A stretch of DNA of 64,000 nucleotides, taken from NCBI GenBank assembly GCA_018292915.2, contig JACVVK020000145.1, positions 605,001 through 669,000 of the forward strand, written 5' to 3'. Source of the DNA: Batillaria attramentaria. Taxonomy: Eukaryota > Mollusca > Gastropoda > Batillariidae. The notes beneath the pieces are model-generated. The model did no database searches, was not told where the DNA came from, and saw nothing but the letters and a program-made list of their open reading frames with translations. The first letter of the stretch is position 1, and each line of letters opens with the position of its first letter. Below are positions 22,701-34,580 of this stretch, piece after piece. The translations under genes were made by a program, and so were the position numbers.

Positions 22701-22789
22701 GTTCGTTTGGTTTATTAAGCAATTAGATAGCAAAAAATAATTAAATCAGCATTCATTATCATACAAAATTTTTAGACCAAAGAAAAAAC

Positions 22790-22822
<33 letters not shown>

Positions 22823-22829
22823 AGACTTA

Positions 22830-23935
22830 TTCTGATTTTTTCGGTTTGAAACCTAAGCTCTACGTATAGCAATTGAATCACAAATACAGTCAAAGCGCAT
22901 GAAAGTGATTTCTGCTTCTAATTTGTGAGCTATAAATTTGCGAGTGAATATTTAACGTCTTAGCTACAAAAGCGATTGAAAACAAACAAACAAACAAAAC
23001 ACCAACAAGTGAGAATGGAATGGGGCGAGGGGTAAACGGAGTTGGGGGCGGGGGTGGGGGGGGGGGGCATTATAAAAGTTAGTCATGGTGCCCTTCTCCT
23101 GTAATCGAGGATGTGACTTCACCGATCACTTATACGTCAGCCATAACTATATAAAAGTAAGTTATGGCACATCTCATGATGTGGCCGGTACCGCAGTTCC
23201 CGTAGTTCCCAGGCCTGGTTAACGCTGGGATATTTTGACAGGAAGCGTGGAATGCGGCCCTGTCTCAAAACCTTATGGACCTCCATATCCTCACCCTCAT
23301 GCATATTGTAAAGATTACCCCGGCTTCCGAGCCCTGCGTAAGTTCCACCCACGACCTGGGAGGAATACTACTATATACCTGACGAAGCAAACAAATCAAA
23401 ACAATACAAAAAAAGACTTAAAATGTCGAGCCGTGTTCTCAGACAGTTTTGCCCTCCGACACCCACGGAGCACCAGAAAAAATTATCTGTCTGTTGAGAT
23501 GATCATAAGTTGGAGCCTGGTGTTGTCTGGTGTGATGATTCTGTGTGTGCATCTGGTACTGTCTGGTGCGGTCTGGTACTGTGTGTCGCTCGGGGAAGCT
23601 CGGTGTAGCGTAGTGATGATCCGCCTCATCTTGCTGGACGGTAGTGGTGACAACCTCACTGGGCGAAGATGGTGGGTTTGCGTCAGGGGATGCTGGAAAT
23701 TAGAGGGGATTGGTTAAATAAGATCGAATACTTTTTAAGCTTTGAAGAGAATACCTTTTAAGCTTTGAAGACATCGAACACGCACGCTCTCTCTCTCTCC
23801 TCTCTCTCTTCTCACTAAGCTTACACGTTATCTAAGTAACGCCTCATCAGCTGATCAAGGTTTAGTCCCTACGGCCAACAGCTCTCCGTTAAATTGTCCT
23901 AAGAGTCTAATCCAAACGCCTCCCAAGGCGCCTGA
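22830..23935. other. Unassigned stretch before LINE
   Basis: No gene recognised. A G-rich run lies at 23043-23067, and two similar motifs (aaagttagtcatgg and aaagtaagttatgg) lie 66 bp apart. The frame of the LINE protein stays open back to about 23823, but sequence before 23940 does not look like reverse transcriptase. Confidence 0.4.
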
Positions 23936-23939
23936 GGCG

Positions 23940-24941
23940 TCCTCCTTTTTCAGATCTTACCTTAGCGACCGACACCAGCGGGTCAGCGTCAATGGGTCTT
24001 TTTCTTCAAATGGGTTAGTAACACGAGGAGTACCCCAAGGTTCCATCCTTGGACCCCTCTTATTCTGCATATTCATCAACGACCTCCCGTTACACTTTAG
24101 CCACGAACAAGTATCATGCGACTTATTCGCTGACGACGCTACCATTCACACCTCCAACAAAAACATCAACACAGTTAGCGGACGGTTGCAGCGGGGCTTG
24201 GATGAAGTGTCCAACTGGTGTGAACGTAACCTCATGGTACTTAATCCGTCCAAAACTGAGTGCATGATCATAACTACGAGACAGAAACATCAGCTCAACC
24301 CACTTGCACTCAGTTTGTCTCTCCATAACCAGGCCATTGTTCAAGTCAATGAACACCGTTTACTGGGTGTAATCGTTGACAACCAGTTGAAATGGCAGGC
24401 CAACATTAATAAAGTCTGCAAAAAAGTATCGAGAAATTTATTCCTACTGTCAAGGCTGAGACATTTCATTGACACAGACACTCGAAAGTTATTCTATTCG
24501 GCCTACATCAAAACTCATATTGACTACGCCTCTACCATATGGGATGAAAGCAGTGACGTACACCTAAAAAGACTCAACTCCCTACATCGACGAGCAGCAA
24601 AACTGATCCTACCTGACCCGTCCTTATCCACTGACCAGAAGCTCCGGAATCTAGAGATACTCCCTCTTTCAAAACAACTTCTTTTTAATAAAGGCGTTTT
24701 CATGTATAAAATCCTAAATGGTTTTCTTCCCCACTACCTCAGTCATCTCTTTACTACTTCAGACTCCCGTTACCCAAACTCCAGGTTACGCCTCATTACC
24801 CCACGTCCAAGGATAGATATATTTAAAACTAGCTTATCATTCTCGGGTGCTACTCTTTGGAACAGCTTGCCCACTCTCATTACAACAAGTAGTTCGCTCT
24901 CATCGTTTAAAAAGGATCTCATAAACTTTTTGGTATCCTAG
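23940..24941 (+). pseudogene. 5'-truncated LINE reverse transcriptase
   Basis: One open frame of about 333 codons begins inside the RT palm (SFFRSYLSDRHQRVSVNGS) and has TRGVPQGSILGPLLF and the catalytic box FADD (24126-24137; the usual form is YADD). The thumb region follows (NWCERNLMVLNPSKTECMI) and the typical C-terminus (SGATLWNSLPTLITTSSSL) to a stop. The N-terminal endonuclease and the first half of RT are missing, as expected for a 5'-truncated insertion. The clade is CR1/Jockey-like; the exact family is undecided. The frame is undamaged, so the insertion is young or recently active relatives exist. Confidence 0.88.
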
Positions 24942-25200
24942 ATCATGAGCTGCTCATTGTCATTGCTATGGCTATGTCACTGCTTTTCACCTGCACATGC
25001 GTCACTGCATTTTATTTAGCGCCAAGTACCCACATTCACCTTTCAGCAATATGAATAACGTTCTATTATCTGTGTATGATAACTCATCGTCATTTTTGCC
25101 CACTTCTATAGAAATTATGACAATATTTCCGCTTATGATTATGTTCTGCATAGGTGCGTGCGAATAATTCATGCGTGATGTTGTTTGTGTATGGGTGATG

Positions 25201-25201
<1 letters not shown>

Positions 25202-25281
<80 letters not shown>

Positions 25282-25740
25282 TTTTTTTGTTTGTTTGTTT
25301 TTTGTTTTTTCTCTCTTTTTTTTTTTCTTCTTTTTGAATTTTTCAGTTGTATTAGCTCATGTAGTGTAGCAACGGCAAGTTTTAAAATTGGTATGAATAT
25401 GCCTGTAACTTCTACCGTTGTAAAATAAAGGTTCTTGTTCTTGTTCTCTCTCTCTCTCTCTCTCTCTCCCCCTCCCGTCCGCAGACAACAACAGCAACAA
25501 CACCAACGGAAAAACAAAACAATACAAACACCCCATAACAGCAAGAACATCAACAAAACAATTGAAAAACACAAACAAACAAACAAACAAAGAACAACAA
25601 CAAGAAACACCCCCCCCCTTAAAAAAATAACAACAACCAAAAACAAAACAAAAACACAAACAACAACAACAACAACAAGAAAGGAAAACGAAGCAAACAA
25701 CAATAACAATAACAACGAACCAGAGCAAACGGCTCACGAA
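25202..25740. repeat. (GT)n, T-rich, (TC)n and (AAC)n low-complexity block
   Basis: Pure (GT)n at 25202-25280, TTTG/T runs to 25335, (TC)n at 25445-25466, then about 240 bp of AAC/AAAC-rich sequence. The large frames on both strands here are repeat translations. Confidence 0.9.
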
Positions 25741-25767
25741 GTCAGATTCTTGCCTCTCTTTTTGTAG

Positions 25768-25884
25768 CAGACGATGGTGATGACAAAGACGACAGCGATA
25801 ACAATATGCGGTCCCTCACTTGGCACTGTGACATCTGTCATGCGGCTGTCAGTTCTTTTGGCGAGAACTGGAGCCGATGTGGAG
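25768..25884 (+). CDS. Candidate isolated exon, unknown product
   Basis: A pyrimidine-rich acceptor (cctctctttttgtag) and a strong donor (GAG|gtgagt) bound 117 bp. One frame reads DDGDDKDDSDNN, then SLTWHCDICHAAVSSFGENW and SRCG. This is an acidic stretch followed by a CxxC pair that could be half a zinc site. Other frames are also open, no partner exon was found, and the upstream flank is low-complexity. I do not recognise a family. Confidence 0.28.
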
Positions 25885-26205
25885 GTGAGTCTCGTGAACG
25901 AACATGCTACAGAGAACAGAAACAAGATGGCTTGAAATTTCTTCCTGTTCTGTTGGGTACACTGTATTTCAGGTACAGGTCTTGAGTAGGGGATTACTTG
26001 ATGATGGTACACGCGACAAACAAAACAAAAACAACAACAACAACCCCCTACCCCCCCCCCCCCCCCGAAAAAAAGAAGATAAAAACAAAAGAAAGATTTG
26101 AACAATCAACATTTGTAACAGTAAATTTTAGTACGAAAATTACTTCATGATTGTACAGGTGACAACCAAAACAACAACAAAACAAACAAACACAACAACA
26201 ACAAC

Positions 26206-26217
26206 AAAACACACACA

Positions 26218-26277
<60 letters not shown>

Positions 26278-26470
26278 ACGCACACACACACACACAAAGT
26301 AGTAAGTGGGGTGTAGTGGTGTAGCAAGTGGGGTGAAGTGGTGTAGCAAGTGGGGTGTAGTGGTGTAGCAAGTGGGGTGTAGCAGTGTAGCAAGTGGGGT
26401 GTAGTGGTGTAGTAAGTGGGGTGTAGTGGTGTAGCAAGTGGGGTGTAGTGGTGTAGTAAGTGGCGTGTAG
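26206..26470. repeat. (CA)n followed by 22-bp minisatellite
   Basis: CA-rich tract to 26296, then about eight units of a 22-bp repeat (agtggggtgtagtggtgtagca with variants), ending at gcgtgtagcaac. Confidence 0.9.
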
Positions 26471-26479
26471 CAACACATT

Positions 26480-26605
26480 TTGTAGTCTCCTGCGGGAGAT
26501 CAGCAGTGACGTGCGTTTGTAAATTGTAACACAGAGGCTTGCCAATGAAAGTAGAAAAATTTAGGCCGTCCTATGATGTTGTTTCCACTACTATGGAAAC
26601 ACATA
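26480..26605 (+). repeat. Dispersed repeat with ttgtttcca palindrome
   Basis: The reverse complement of 7600-7700. It ends in the hairpin gttgtttccactactatggaaac. A shorter relative is at 62753-62800. Confidence 0.6.
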
Positions 26606-27840
26606 AAAATGATATTTGGTGTTGGCGGGTCACTCTGCTCCTCTCAACCAGCCGTGGAAAAACACGTTAGTTCGGAATCATTCCACTTCACTTCACACAG
26701 CAATACAGGGACACCGTTTTGTACAAATCGAGCAGAGAAACCGATCGAAATGTCAGATACTGGTGGCGGGTCTTTTGTGCTAATCGCCGATAACATTTAC
26801 GACTGAAATGTTCAAACTAGAGAGTGTGTATTCTGGTGCAGCATTCGGCCAGCACATAATGGCTTTTGTCGTGTTTGTGCTCACTGTCCTTAGATCGCCC
26901 ACCTAGCGTTGTAAAGACAGGAAACTGAAGGGCTGTGTCGGATCAGTAATAATATGCATGCACAGCCTTGAAGTCAAAGACGTTTTCAAATTAATGTACA
27001 TAGTTTTGAGGGTGTTCGGCAACCATAGGAGCAGAAAGTCTTATAGGCGCACCCTGCACACGAGCCGCGTCTACGGAAAAGTTAGGGTGTGGGTGGGTGT
27101 TCAGAGGTCTGTGTCAACCATACTGGCCTTCATTTACACGCCATCCCATATAGTGTGCGTTGTGAACACTTTCTCTCACTATGATTTATGAGTACCCTTG
27201 ACATAAAACCCAAACAAACAAACAAACAAAAAAACAACAACAAAGGAGTCAATGAGTCACATACGGACAGTCACGGTGGAACGTCTGCATGAAAATTCAA
27301 ATTCCATTCGTGCATTTAGTACTCGGCGATAAGCAGAATGGAAACCTGTGGACTTTTTCCCTTTTGTTTGTTTTTCCTCTCGATCAAAGGTAAGGTCGGT
27401 TATAGTTATTTTGCGAATGGAACAGTAATCCCCAAACGCGTAGTGATACCACCATTTTGTTTTATACATTGGAAAAGGAGAATTCGAACAAAACAGCAAA
27501 CACCTATTGTGTATAATCAGCATAATTATGGCTGACAAAGCAGCAGCCGTGTTATACTTAAATGGGGAGTTATGGCTGAAGAACAGAATACTGATTGTAA
27601 ATCCTGCATTTATATACAAGACAGTGTGCTGTAAACTGCCAATGCTTTTGTGGTTTGCAAAAGGTCGAAAAATGCGTGCGACTCAAATCTGAACGGGCCG
27701 ACTGAGATTTGTACAGATAATCTGGGTCATGTGCTCTACTGAATTCCTGAACTTGCAAAACCTGTTCTACCTTCGTTGCACTTTCACGTTGGTTGAAAGA
27801 CAGCTATTTATACAGGTCTTTGAATGAGCCGTCGTTTTAT
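26606..27840. other. Unassigned stretch
   Basis: Largely non-repetitive sequence with no exon series I can defend. CAAA-type runs lie near 27211-27240. Confidence 0.4.
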
Positions 27841-27894
27841 TTTTGGCTCACTTGTCTAAAAAAAAAGTGAGTCTATGTAATAACCCCCCGTCGT

Positions 27895-27965
<71 letters not shown>

Positions 27966-28130
27966 TGTCAGTTTGTGTATCCGCAGTAAACCTTAACACT
28001 GTCCTTTTCTCAGAATCTACAAAAAGCAGAGACACCAAAATTGGCATGCTAATAGACAACCATAAGACCTTTAAAAAAATACCATAATGATTGACCTTGA
28101 CACCTAAGGTGTCTATGACGCAGATTTCGT
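27841..28130 (-). repeat. TCAAGGTCA-type satellite-like repeat, inverted short copy
   Basis: Starts ttggctcacttgtc, then gtaataaccccccgtcgtc, then a (GT)n tract (27897-27963). It continues with cagaatctacaaaaagcag and atgattgaccttgacacc. This is the reverse arrangement of 4120-4465. Confidence 0.65.
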
Positions 28131-28538
28131 TACGTCACTGTGTGCGTGAAAGTAAGTATTGTGTGGAGAAACGTCACCAGTCTTTTTTGTATCACTGAAA
28201 CTTGCTGCTGCGCGTAGCAAAATCTGCCCCGTCTCATAAAGTTGTTTCTCCAAGAGAAACAACTTAAAAACGGTCGTTATGGGAAACACACACACACACA
28301 CACACTGACCAGCTCCCGTAATAATTCCAGACTATATCATCTGGCCATTTTCATACAAAAACCTCAGCATTGAGACCTTTTCAACCAATGTACAAAAGCG
28401 TTTTTACTTTCTCGTCATTGATGTGGATTCTGAAGTATTAAGAAAAAGCTTTCATAGCATCATAGTTACCTACCTCTGTTTCTGAGTAAAGCTGGTACAG
28501 CGAGACAGAATTGCTAAAACATAGCACGCCAGATACAC

Positions 28539-28608
<70 letters not shown>

Positions 28609-28965
28609 CAACATCACTTTTATCTGCATGTATGCATTAATTTCAGACCCAGGTCCTGTACACAGCAACCAGCTCCTACAGTCAAGGCAGATATGTTAAC
28701 AAAAGTGTCCTCATCTGATATCATTCTGTTCAACATGGCGATTATTCAATTCAACACCAAGTAGTAAGTTAGGTCCACTTTTGCCTTTTCGTTTTCATGT
28801 TAAAGGTAACAACAAGCATACCAGACAACCTGTATGGTGTCGAATCCATGTACATTTAATACAAACTGAGAGCAAAGATAAATATATTCTTGAAACTGTT
28901 CATGGCCGAAATCTGTGTTTAACCGATATCAAGTCCCCTGAGAAAAACAATCGCCAGTTATATCC
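28131..28965. other. Unassigned stretch with (GT)n
   Basis: No gene recognised. (CA)n lies at 28289-28306 and (GT)n at 28541-28607. Confidence 0.4.
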
Positions 28966-28970
28966 CTGCC

Positions 28971-29033
28971 TACCAGTACCACGGGATTTAAACCCGCTAC
29001 CTCGGGATCTACAGACCGGGCGTCTTGGACACT
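28971..29033 (-). mobile_element. Possible tRNA-like SINE head
   Basis: On the minus strand, gtccaagacgcccggtctg is followed by agcgggtttaaatcccgtgg, which resembles a B-box region. There is no matching body or target duplication, and it differs from the main SINE family. Confidence 0.3.
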
Positions 29034-29439
29034 AAAATTCCCTTATTAAAATCACCTTTTGTTACCACTATGGTGATGTCAAAGCCGGCTGCACTAGGAC
29101 AAGATGCCTCATCTAGTCGGACACTTGATGCTGAATTCAAACTGCCATACCCCAACCTCTTTTTGAAATACTGTACAATTAGTGCTAAACTCTGTTTGAA
29201 ATGTTTGTACATGTAGGTGTGCTGGTTGGTTGTATGTTTGTTTGTACTGCTACATTTTCATTTTGAAGGTGCCACACTGAAGCAAAGTAGACCAATATAG
29301 TGTGAATCTGACTTGGCTAGGGCTGAAGGAACAGTCAGAATCTAAAGAATAGATTTCAGATATACATTTTCTGGTATCTGTAATTTGCCAGTTGTCCAAA
29401 CACTTGTTTCACTATGGTAACATTTGAAAGAAACGGTAC

Positions 29440-29860
29440 TTAGTTTTCACCATGACACATTATTGTGCAGTCAGTCGGACAAAACTCTCACAGCACTCCG
29501 AATGGTCAGTTCTGTATCAGCAGGAACATCCTCAACTTTTAACAAAACTTGCTTAGCAAATTCCACTTTGGATTAGAAAGCCAACCTTGAAGAACTGCGA
29601 CTTTGGTCCCCGACCTTCACATTTCCATTAATGTTATTTTCTAGGACAACTCCAATCAGATTGAGGGGATCAAGTCTCCCTCTGTTGAATTCCGACACTG
29701 GAATTAACACATTATGTCCCACCTGAAGAGACCACAATTTACGACTTGTTCTTGACAACATTCTACCCGCTTGCTTCTTCAACTGACGAACTGCTTCGTT
29801 TCTTATCATTATTAAGTGGCCCTGTCCTTATGTTACTCGTCAATAAAACCGCAGCCACAG
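29440..29860 (-). pseudogene. Integrase-protein C-terminal fragment (KRBA2-like/Ginger-like)
   Basis: A minus-strand frame includes VGHNVLIPVSEFNRGRLDP, then NLIGVVLENNINGNVKVG. This matches the beta-barrel tail found after the integrase core in KRAB-A-domain-2-like proteins, derived from Ginger/Ty3-type transposon integrases. In an offset frame downstream, EDVPADTELTIRSAVRVLSD resembles the next segment, followed by a stop. The integrase catalytic core is not present upstream. Called as a decayed fragment from family memory. Confidence 0.5.
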
Positions 29861-30007
29861 CCAGCCAAAACGTTTGCAGTACACAAAAGCACATGAGTGA
29901 GCACTCACCCAGACAGCCGCAGCTACAGCCAAACGAACAGCCACAATGGAATATGCAAAGAAAATTTTGTTAACGGTTGAGAGTGTATATCACTGTCAAT
30001 TAAAGTG

Positions 30008-30205
30008 TCCATTTCATGAAATGAGCAAACTTGCATTCAAACGTTTGACTCTCAAATTCTCCAATGCGCATTTCGTGAAATACGCAACTACTTTTTCCGC
30101 ATTTCACGAAATGACCAATAAATTTGGCCGTTTCATGAAATGCACAATTTTGCTGCGTATTTCACGAAATGAGCAAAATCGTGCGTATTTCATGAAATGG
30201 GCAGT
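30008..30205. repeat. Array of six imperfect TTTCATGAAA palindromes
   Basis: Near-palindromes of the form catttcatgaaatg occur six times at irregular 26-57 bp spacing, with variants ttcgtgaa and ttcacgaa. Most are bordered by gcgt/gcgc on the left and gagc/acgc on the right. Confidence 0.75.
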
Positions 30206-30239
30206 TTCAGAAATTACGCGTAACACATATACCCATAAA

Positions 30240-31260
30240 ACATGATCTAGGTTTAGGCTTTGATCCCACAGTCTACGGGTCCCGAGTGCTGCAGTGAAGC
30301 AACGATCAGTTTTCATTGGATGAAACCTGAAACGATCCGAGTGTTGGAGCATCTGGTGTATCGCATCAGTGTCTACGGGCGTCAGCAAAACATCACCTAC
30401 CTTCAGAAACCCTTCGTACCGAAACAGTTTTGGTAGTGACTGTTCTCCTGGCGAAATGATGAAGTCCGATTTCAGAAACTGTTGAGACTTAGTTGATGGT
30501 CCCCTCCCCCACCCCCTCTAAATAATATTCTGACACGGAGATAATAAATATATAACATTTAAAACAATGATCTAGGCTTTGGCATAGCCGAATGAAACTC
30601 CACAACACCGAAACACGCCATTCTTATTGTCGTTTTGACCGAACCTACGGCATTTAGGCCGCCGATTTCGCGTGACTAAATCGGGGCTGTTTAGGCTGCT
30701 GTTTAGACCCTGACTACCCCGTTGTCTGTGTCCATGCATACCGATTTCCGAGATTTCGTCAGAGCCTACGAATTTAGGCGGGGCCTACGGGTTTAGGTCG
30801 TGTCCATACATTAGACTCCTGTGACTGATCAACTCAAAGGACAGGCAAAATCAAAATTTACAAAGATCCTCATCCACTCGCCAAGCGGCACGTTTCGACT
30901 GTCTTATCAGCAGTCCTTGATACAGACCATGGATGCTCTTTAGAAACATACAACCACAGAGGGAAAACCAAAGATCACCTTCGGTAAGTTAGTTATTTAG
31001 GCTTAACGCCGCGCAAGCAACAGGCTAATTCACGGCTCATGGAAGTCCCTTCCTGCCAGGTCCTTCACCTTCGGTAAACTCGATCATTTCCAAATAGTAA
31101 AACTTTGATTTCTTATTTTACCAAAGACCCTAGATCCACTACACTATGAATAGAAAGATCTGGGTTATTTTGTTTTACTTCTGGGCGTGTCAGTATCGGG
31201 TTGTTACTCAGGAATGCGGTAAACAAGTTCGGCAACAGTGCATACTGTATTATGTAATGT
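30240..31260. other. Unassigned stretch
   Basis: No gene recognised. Near 30640-30810, cctacg followed by atttaggc recurs four times. At 31000-31070 there is a tail-like segment, ttaacgccgcgcaagca, also found next to family D at 38270-38291. Confidence 0.4.
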
Positions 31261-31262
31261 AG

Positions 31263-31825
31263 GAGTTAACACGTGTCCCTTTAGCTAACTGTGATCTTGG
31301 AGTAGTTAACACGTGCCCCTTTAACTAACTGTGAGCTTGGAGTAGTTAACACGTGCCCCTTTAACTAACTGTGAGCTTGGAGTAGTTAACACGTGCCCCT
31401 TTAACTAACTGTGATCTTGGAGTAGTTAACACGTGCCCCTTTAACTAACTGTGAGCTTGGAGTAGTTAACACGTGCCCCTTTAACTAACTGTGAGCTTGG
31501 AGTAGTTAACACGTGTCCTTTTAACTAACTGTGATCTTGGAGTAGTTAACACGTGTCCCTTTAACTAACTGTGATCTTGGAGTAGTTAACACGTGTCCCT
31601 TTAACTAACTGTGATCTTGGAGTAGTTAACACGTGTCCTTTAACTAACTGTGAGCTTGGAGTAGTTAACACGTGCCCCTTTAACTAACTGTGAGCTTGGA
31701 GTAGTTAACACGTGCCCCTTTAACTAACTGTGATCTTGGAGTAGTTAACACGTGTCCCTTTAACTAACTGTGATCTTGGAGTAGTTAACACGTGTCCATT
31801 TAACTAATTGTGACCTTGGAGTAGT
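31263..31825. repeat. 40-bp minisatellite, about 14 units, one E-box per unit
   Basis: Each unit has gttaacacgtg, then cccctttaactaactgtg and cttggagta. The period is 40 bp, with one 39-bp unit. Nearly every unit has CACGTG. Units alternate between two subtypes (gcccc/gagc and gtccc/gatc). Confidence 0.95.
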
Positions 31826-32148
31826 GGTGAGTGGTGTTCACTGTGCAGTGTGCATCACCGTAATTTTCTCTGATCAATTTACATTGTTCCTGATTATCTA
31901 CAGTGTCTAACCACTTGGATTTTTATGTGACTGGTCGGGACTTGGCTTGCTGATTCCAACGATATAAATTTTGTTGTGTATTGCTTTACGGTCTTGGAGT
32001 ACACACGTGGTGTTGTGGTCACTGAATGACAAAGAGTCATAGTACGGTGTTTTGTTTTTTTTTTTTTTTGAACGGGTGACACAGCACGCTTGAGTGAGAT
32101 GCGTCTGGCTGTGACTGTGTGTGACTGTGTGTGTTTGTCTGGGTGACA

Positions 32149-32259
32149 ATGTCGTCCCGTTCAGCTGCAGCGAAGGCACTGAAGGCAGGGATGGGTGCCT
32201 GTGACACCGTGACTGATAGTGACAATAACAAGAAGCGGCATCTGTCTCTGTCGCCATCC
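32149..32259 (+). CDS. Candidate first coding exon, unknown product
   Basis: ATG at 32149 opens 37 codons (MSSRSAAAKALKAGMGACDT, then VTDSDNNKKRHLSLSPS), ending at a good donor (TCC|gtaagtg) in phase 0. The Ser/Lys-rich start looks like a disordered N-terminus. It lies 320 bp after the E-box minisatellite. No second exon could be identified, so this rests on start context and donor only. Confidence 0.33.
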
Positions 32260-32435
32260 GTAAGTGTGCTAAATTTTACAATGCAGTTTTGCTTTCCAAG
32301 GACAAGGTCGTGTGGTGCTGTAAACTAGCACATGCATAATCTGACGCAAAATAAATGGAAAACGTTGAATCTGAACAGGTCAGGTCCATCAGATATCCAA
32401 ATCAAGACTTTTATCTATTTAAGTAGAGAAACAAC

Positions 32436-32436
<1 letters not shown>

Positions 32437-32493
<57 letters not shown>
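32437..32493. repeat. (GT)n microsatellite
   Basis: Pure GT tract. Sequence from 32494 to 33070 shows an (AAT)n run at 32780-32800 and no defensible gene. Confidence 0.95.
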
Positions 32494-32497
<4 letters not shown>

Positions 32498-33072
32498 GAT
32501 ACATGTAATGATGGCTATCTCCTAAACCACCTCGTTGGAGGCCTTTTTACTTTGAGATAAAATGGGAATTCACCTCCAGAGCTACCTTTCACAATTTTTA
32601 GCCTGCCGCATTTTCAGAAGAGTTATCGCCGATTTAAAAGAAAATCGGTCATGTTTCGAATTTTTTCGAAAAAGTTCAAATTCCTTCATTTTCTAGACTT
32701 TGCAAGTTCACCCAATCACACTGCCTGTATTCGTGCTACAGCTCTGTAGCTCTGGCTGGTTTTGTGTAAAAAAAAAAAATAATAATAATAATAATAATAA
32801 AAAATAAAAATGTCCGAGGTAGGGGTGGTTTGCACATAAGATCAAATATAGATCTATGAAAAGACTACTGCAAATTACTTATCATCCCGGCGTTTTTGTC
32901 TGGTGTAACAACTGCACATATGACAGGAACTACTGCACTATTATAGCTTTAGCATTAAGAATAACTGAACTTTTAGATAAACATAACTTTTTCAAGTTTC
33001 TGCGAGAAGCACCGGTCAAAAGAGTTCCAAACTTGCGATTTCATAAGTACAATCCAAGGTATTCTAGTCCAC

Positions 33073-33488
33073 GTTTCACCAGCCCTCTAGATCTTCCAGA
33101 TTTTATGTAAAAATTAATTTAATCAGGGAAGTCACAAAAGCAACAGGGAAATCACAAGACATGCACAAACATCATCTGTCATACCACCAGTGTGAGGCTG
33201 ACGTCAAACGCTTAGTTCACAGACAAAATCAGTAAGACATTTCACCAGCCCTCTAGATCCTCCAGATTTCATTTGAAAAAATAATTCAATCGGGGAAGCC
33301 ACGAAGCCAACAGGGAAATCACAAGACATAAACAAGCATCCTCAGACGATCTCTGTGCTAGAGGTTGACGTCAAATGTTTAGTTCACGGAATTGACGTCA
33401 TATCTCTCTCCCTCTCTGTATGACGACCACAGACGCATAGATCTTGATCTATACGTCGATGATGACGACCTGCCTGAGGCTGACGTCA
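33073..33488. repeat. Two and a half ~166-bp tandem units carrying TGACGTCA
   Basis: Units start at 33073 and 33239 (ttcaccagccctctagatc) and share cagggaaatcacaagacat. The full octamer TGACGTCA occurs at 33199-33206, 33366-33373, 33393-33400 and 33481-33488. Confidence 0.8.
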
Positions 33489-33533
33489 AATGTGTAGCTC
33501 ACGGAACTAACCTCTCTCTCTCTCTCTCTCTCT

Positions 33534-33706
33534 GGGGAGCCAGGGTGGCCGAATGGTAGAGCGTTGGACTTTCGATGCTCGGGTCGAGTGTTCGAATCCT
33601 GGCTGGGGCCAAATATTTGTGCTGGCCTTTTTCTCGTTGCCCCGTCTTTGATATCACCCTTATGTGATGGAAAAGGACGTTAAACTCCTAAACACCCACC
33701 CATCCA
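33534..33706 (+). mobile_element. tRNA-derived SINE
   Basis: Same family as 20194-20362, with the head ggggagccagggtggccgaa, B-box gtgttcgaatcc and the gacgttaaactcc tail. It is flanked on both sides by (TC)n, so the target was probably a TC tract. Confidence 0.88.
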
Positions 33707-33708
33707 CC

Positions 33709-33742
<34 letters not shown>

Positions 33743-34446
33743 CCTCTCGCTCTCTCTCTCTCGCATGATCACGATACGATGTACCATCTGACGCCCATAG
33801 CGTCCGCCATGGAAAGCAGAGCTCGGAGGCAAGCGGTCCGGCCTCTGTAGTGCATATCCGTCCCAAAGACATTTGTGTCCTTCGAACATGTCTGTAAACA
33901 CTGAAGTCTGTTCAGGCGACAATGCAACTGAAACAGGTTACAGACCGGTATTACCTTCCGGGTCATGTAGTAACAACTGACTCCGCTAAATATAGTAGAA
34001 AATCTTAGCCCCTTTTAAAATTTATTAATGCCTGAATTTTTGTTTTGATTGAAAATGTGACACATAGTGGCAAATACCATTTGTATTCCATATCTACCCC
34101 TGATTTTGACCATTTTTAGCGTATGTTGAGATTTAGACACCATACGTGGACTGTCCTCATGTGAGGACGCTAGGCACAAATGGGTACAGGTTTTCAACAT
34201 GAACAAAATGAGCAAACGCCGTGCAAACTGTGTCTGAAATGTTTTATTTCTTACAGTGTTATTTCTTTTAAGCTCGCTGCACATTCACAAACACAATGTG
34301 ATATATATATGTATCTGCGAACAAATAAATCAGAAAAGGTTTGCTCAGTGACTATAAAAATCTGTACCCTCTAGTGCCTAGCGTCCTCATATGAGGACAG
34401 CACTTTAACCCTTCATCAACGCTTAAATATCAAACACAGAGAAAAA

Positions 34447-34580
34447 CTGAAGGACACGTGAGTTCGAATCCTGGCTGGGGCCAAATATTGTGCTGGCTTT
34501 TTTCTCGTTGCCCCGTCTTTGATATCACCCTTACCTGGTGGAAAAGGACGTTAAACTCCTAAACACTCACCCCACCCCAT
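34447..34580 (+). mobile_element. 5'-truncated SINE
   Basis: Begins in the B-box region (cgtgagttcgaatcctggctg) and continues to the gttaaactcctaaacac tail. Confidence 0.8.

Noticed and set aside
23137..23352. 71-codon minus-strand frame
   Set aside because: It has no recognisable motif or splice partner. It lies in sequence with small internal repeats and looks like chance openness.
31263..31825. CRISPR-like regular array
   Set aside because: Units are contiguous 40-bp copies with no unique spacers, and the genome is eukaryotic. It is a minisatellite.
32856..33110. 84-codon plus-strand frame as second exon of the 32149 candidate
   Set aside because: No convincing acceptor in the right phase, and its end runs into the 166-bp tandem repeat.
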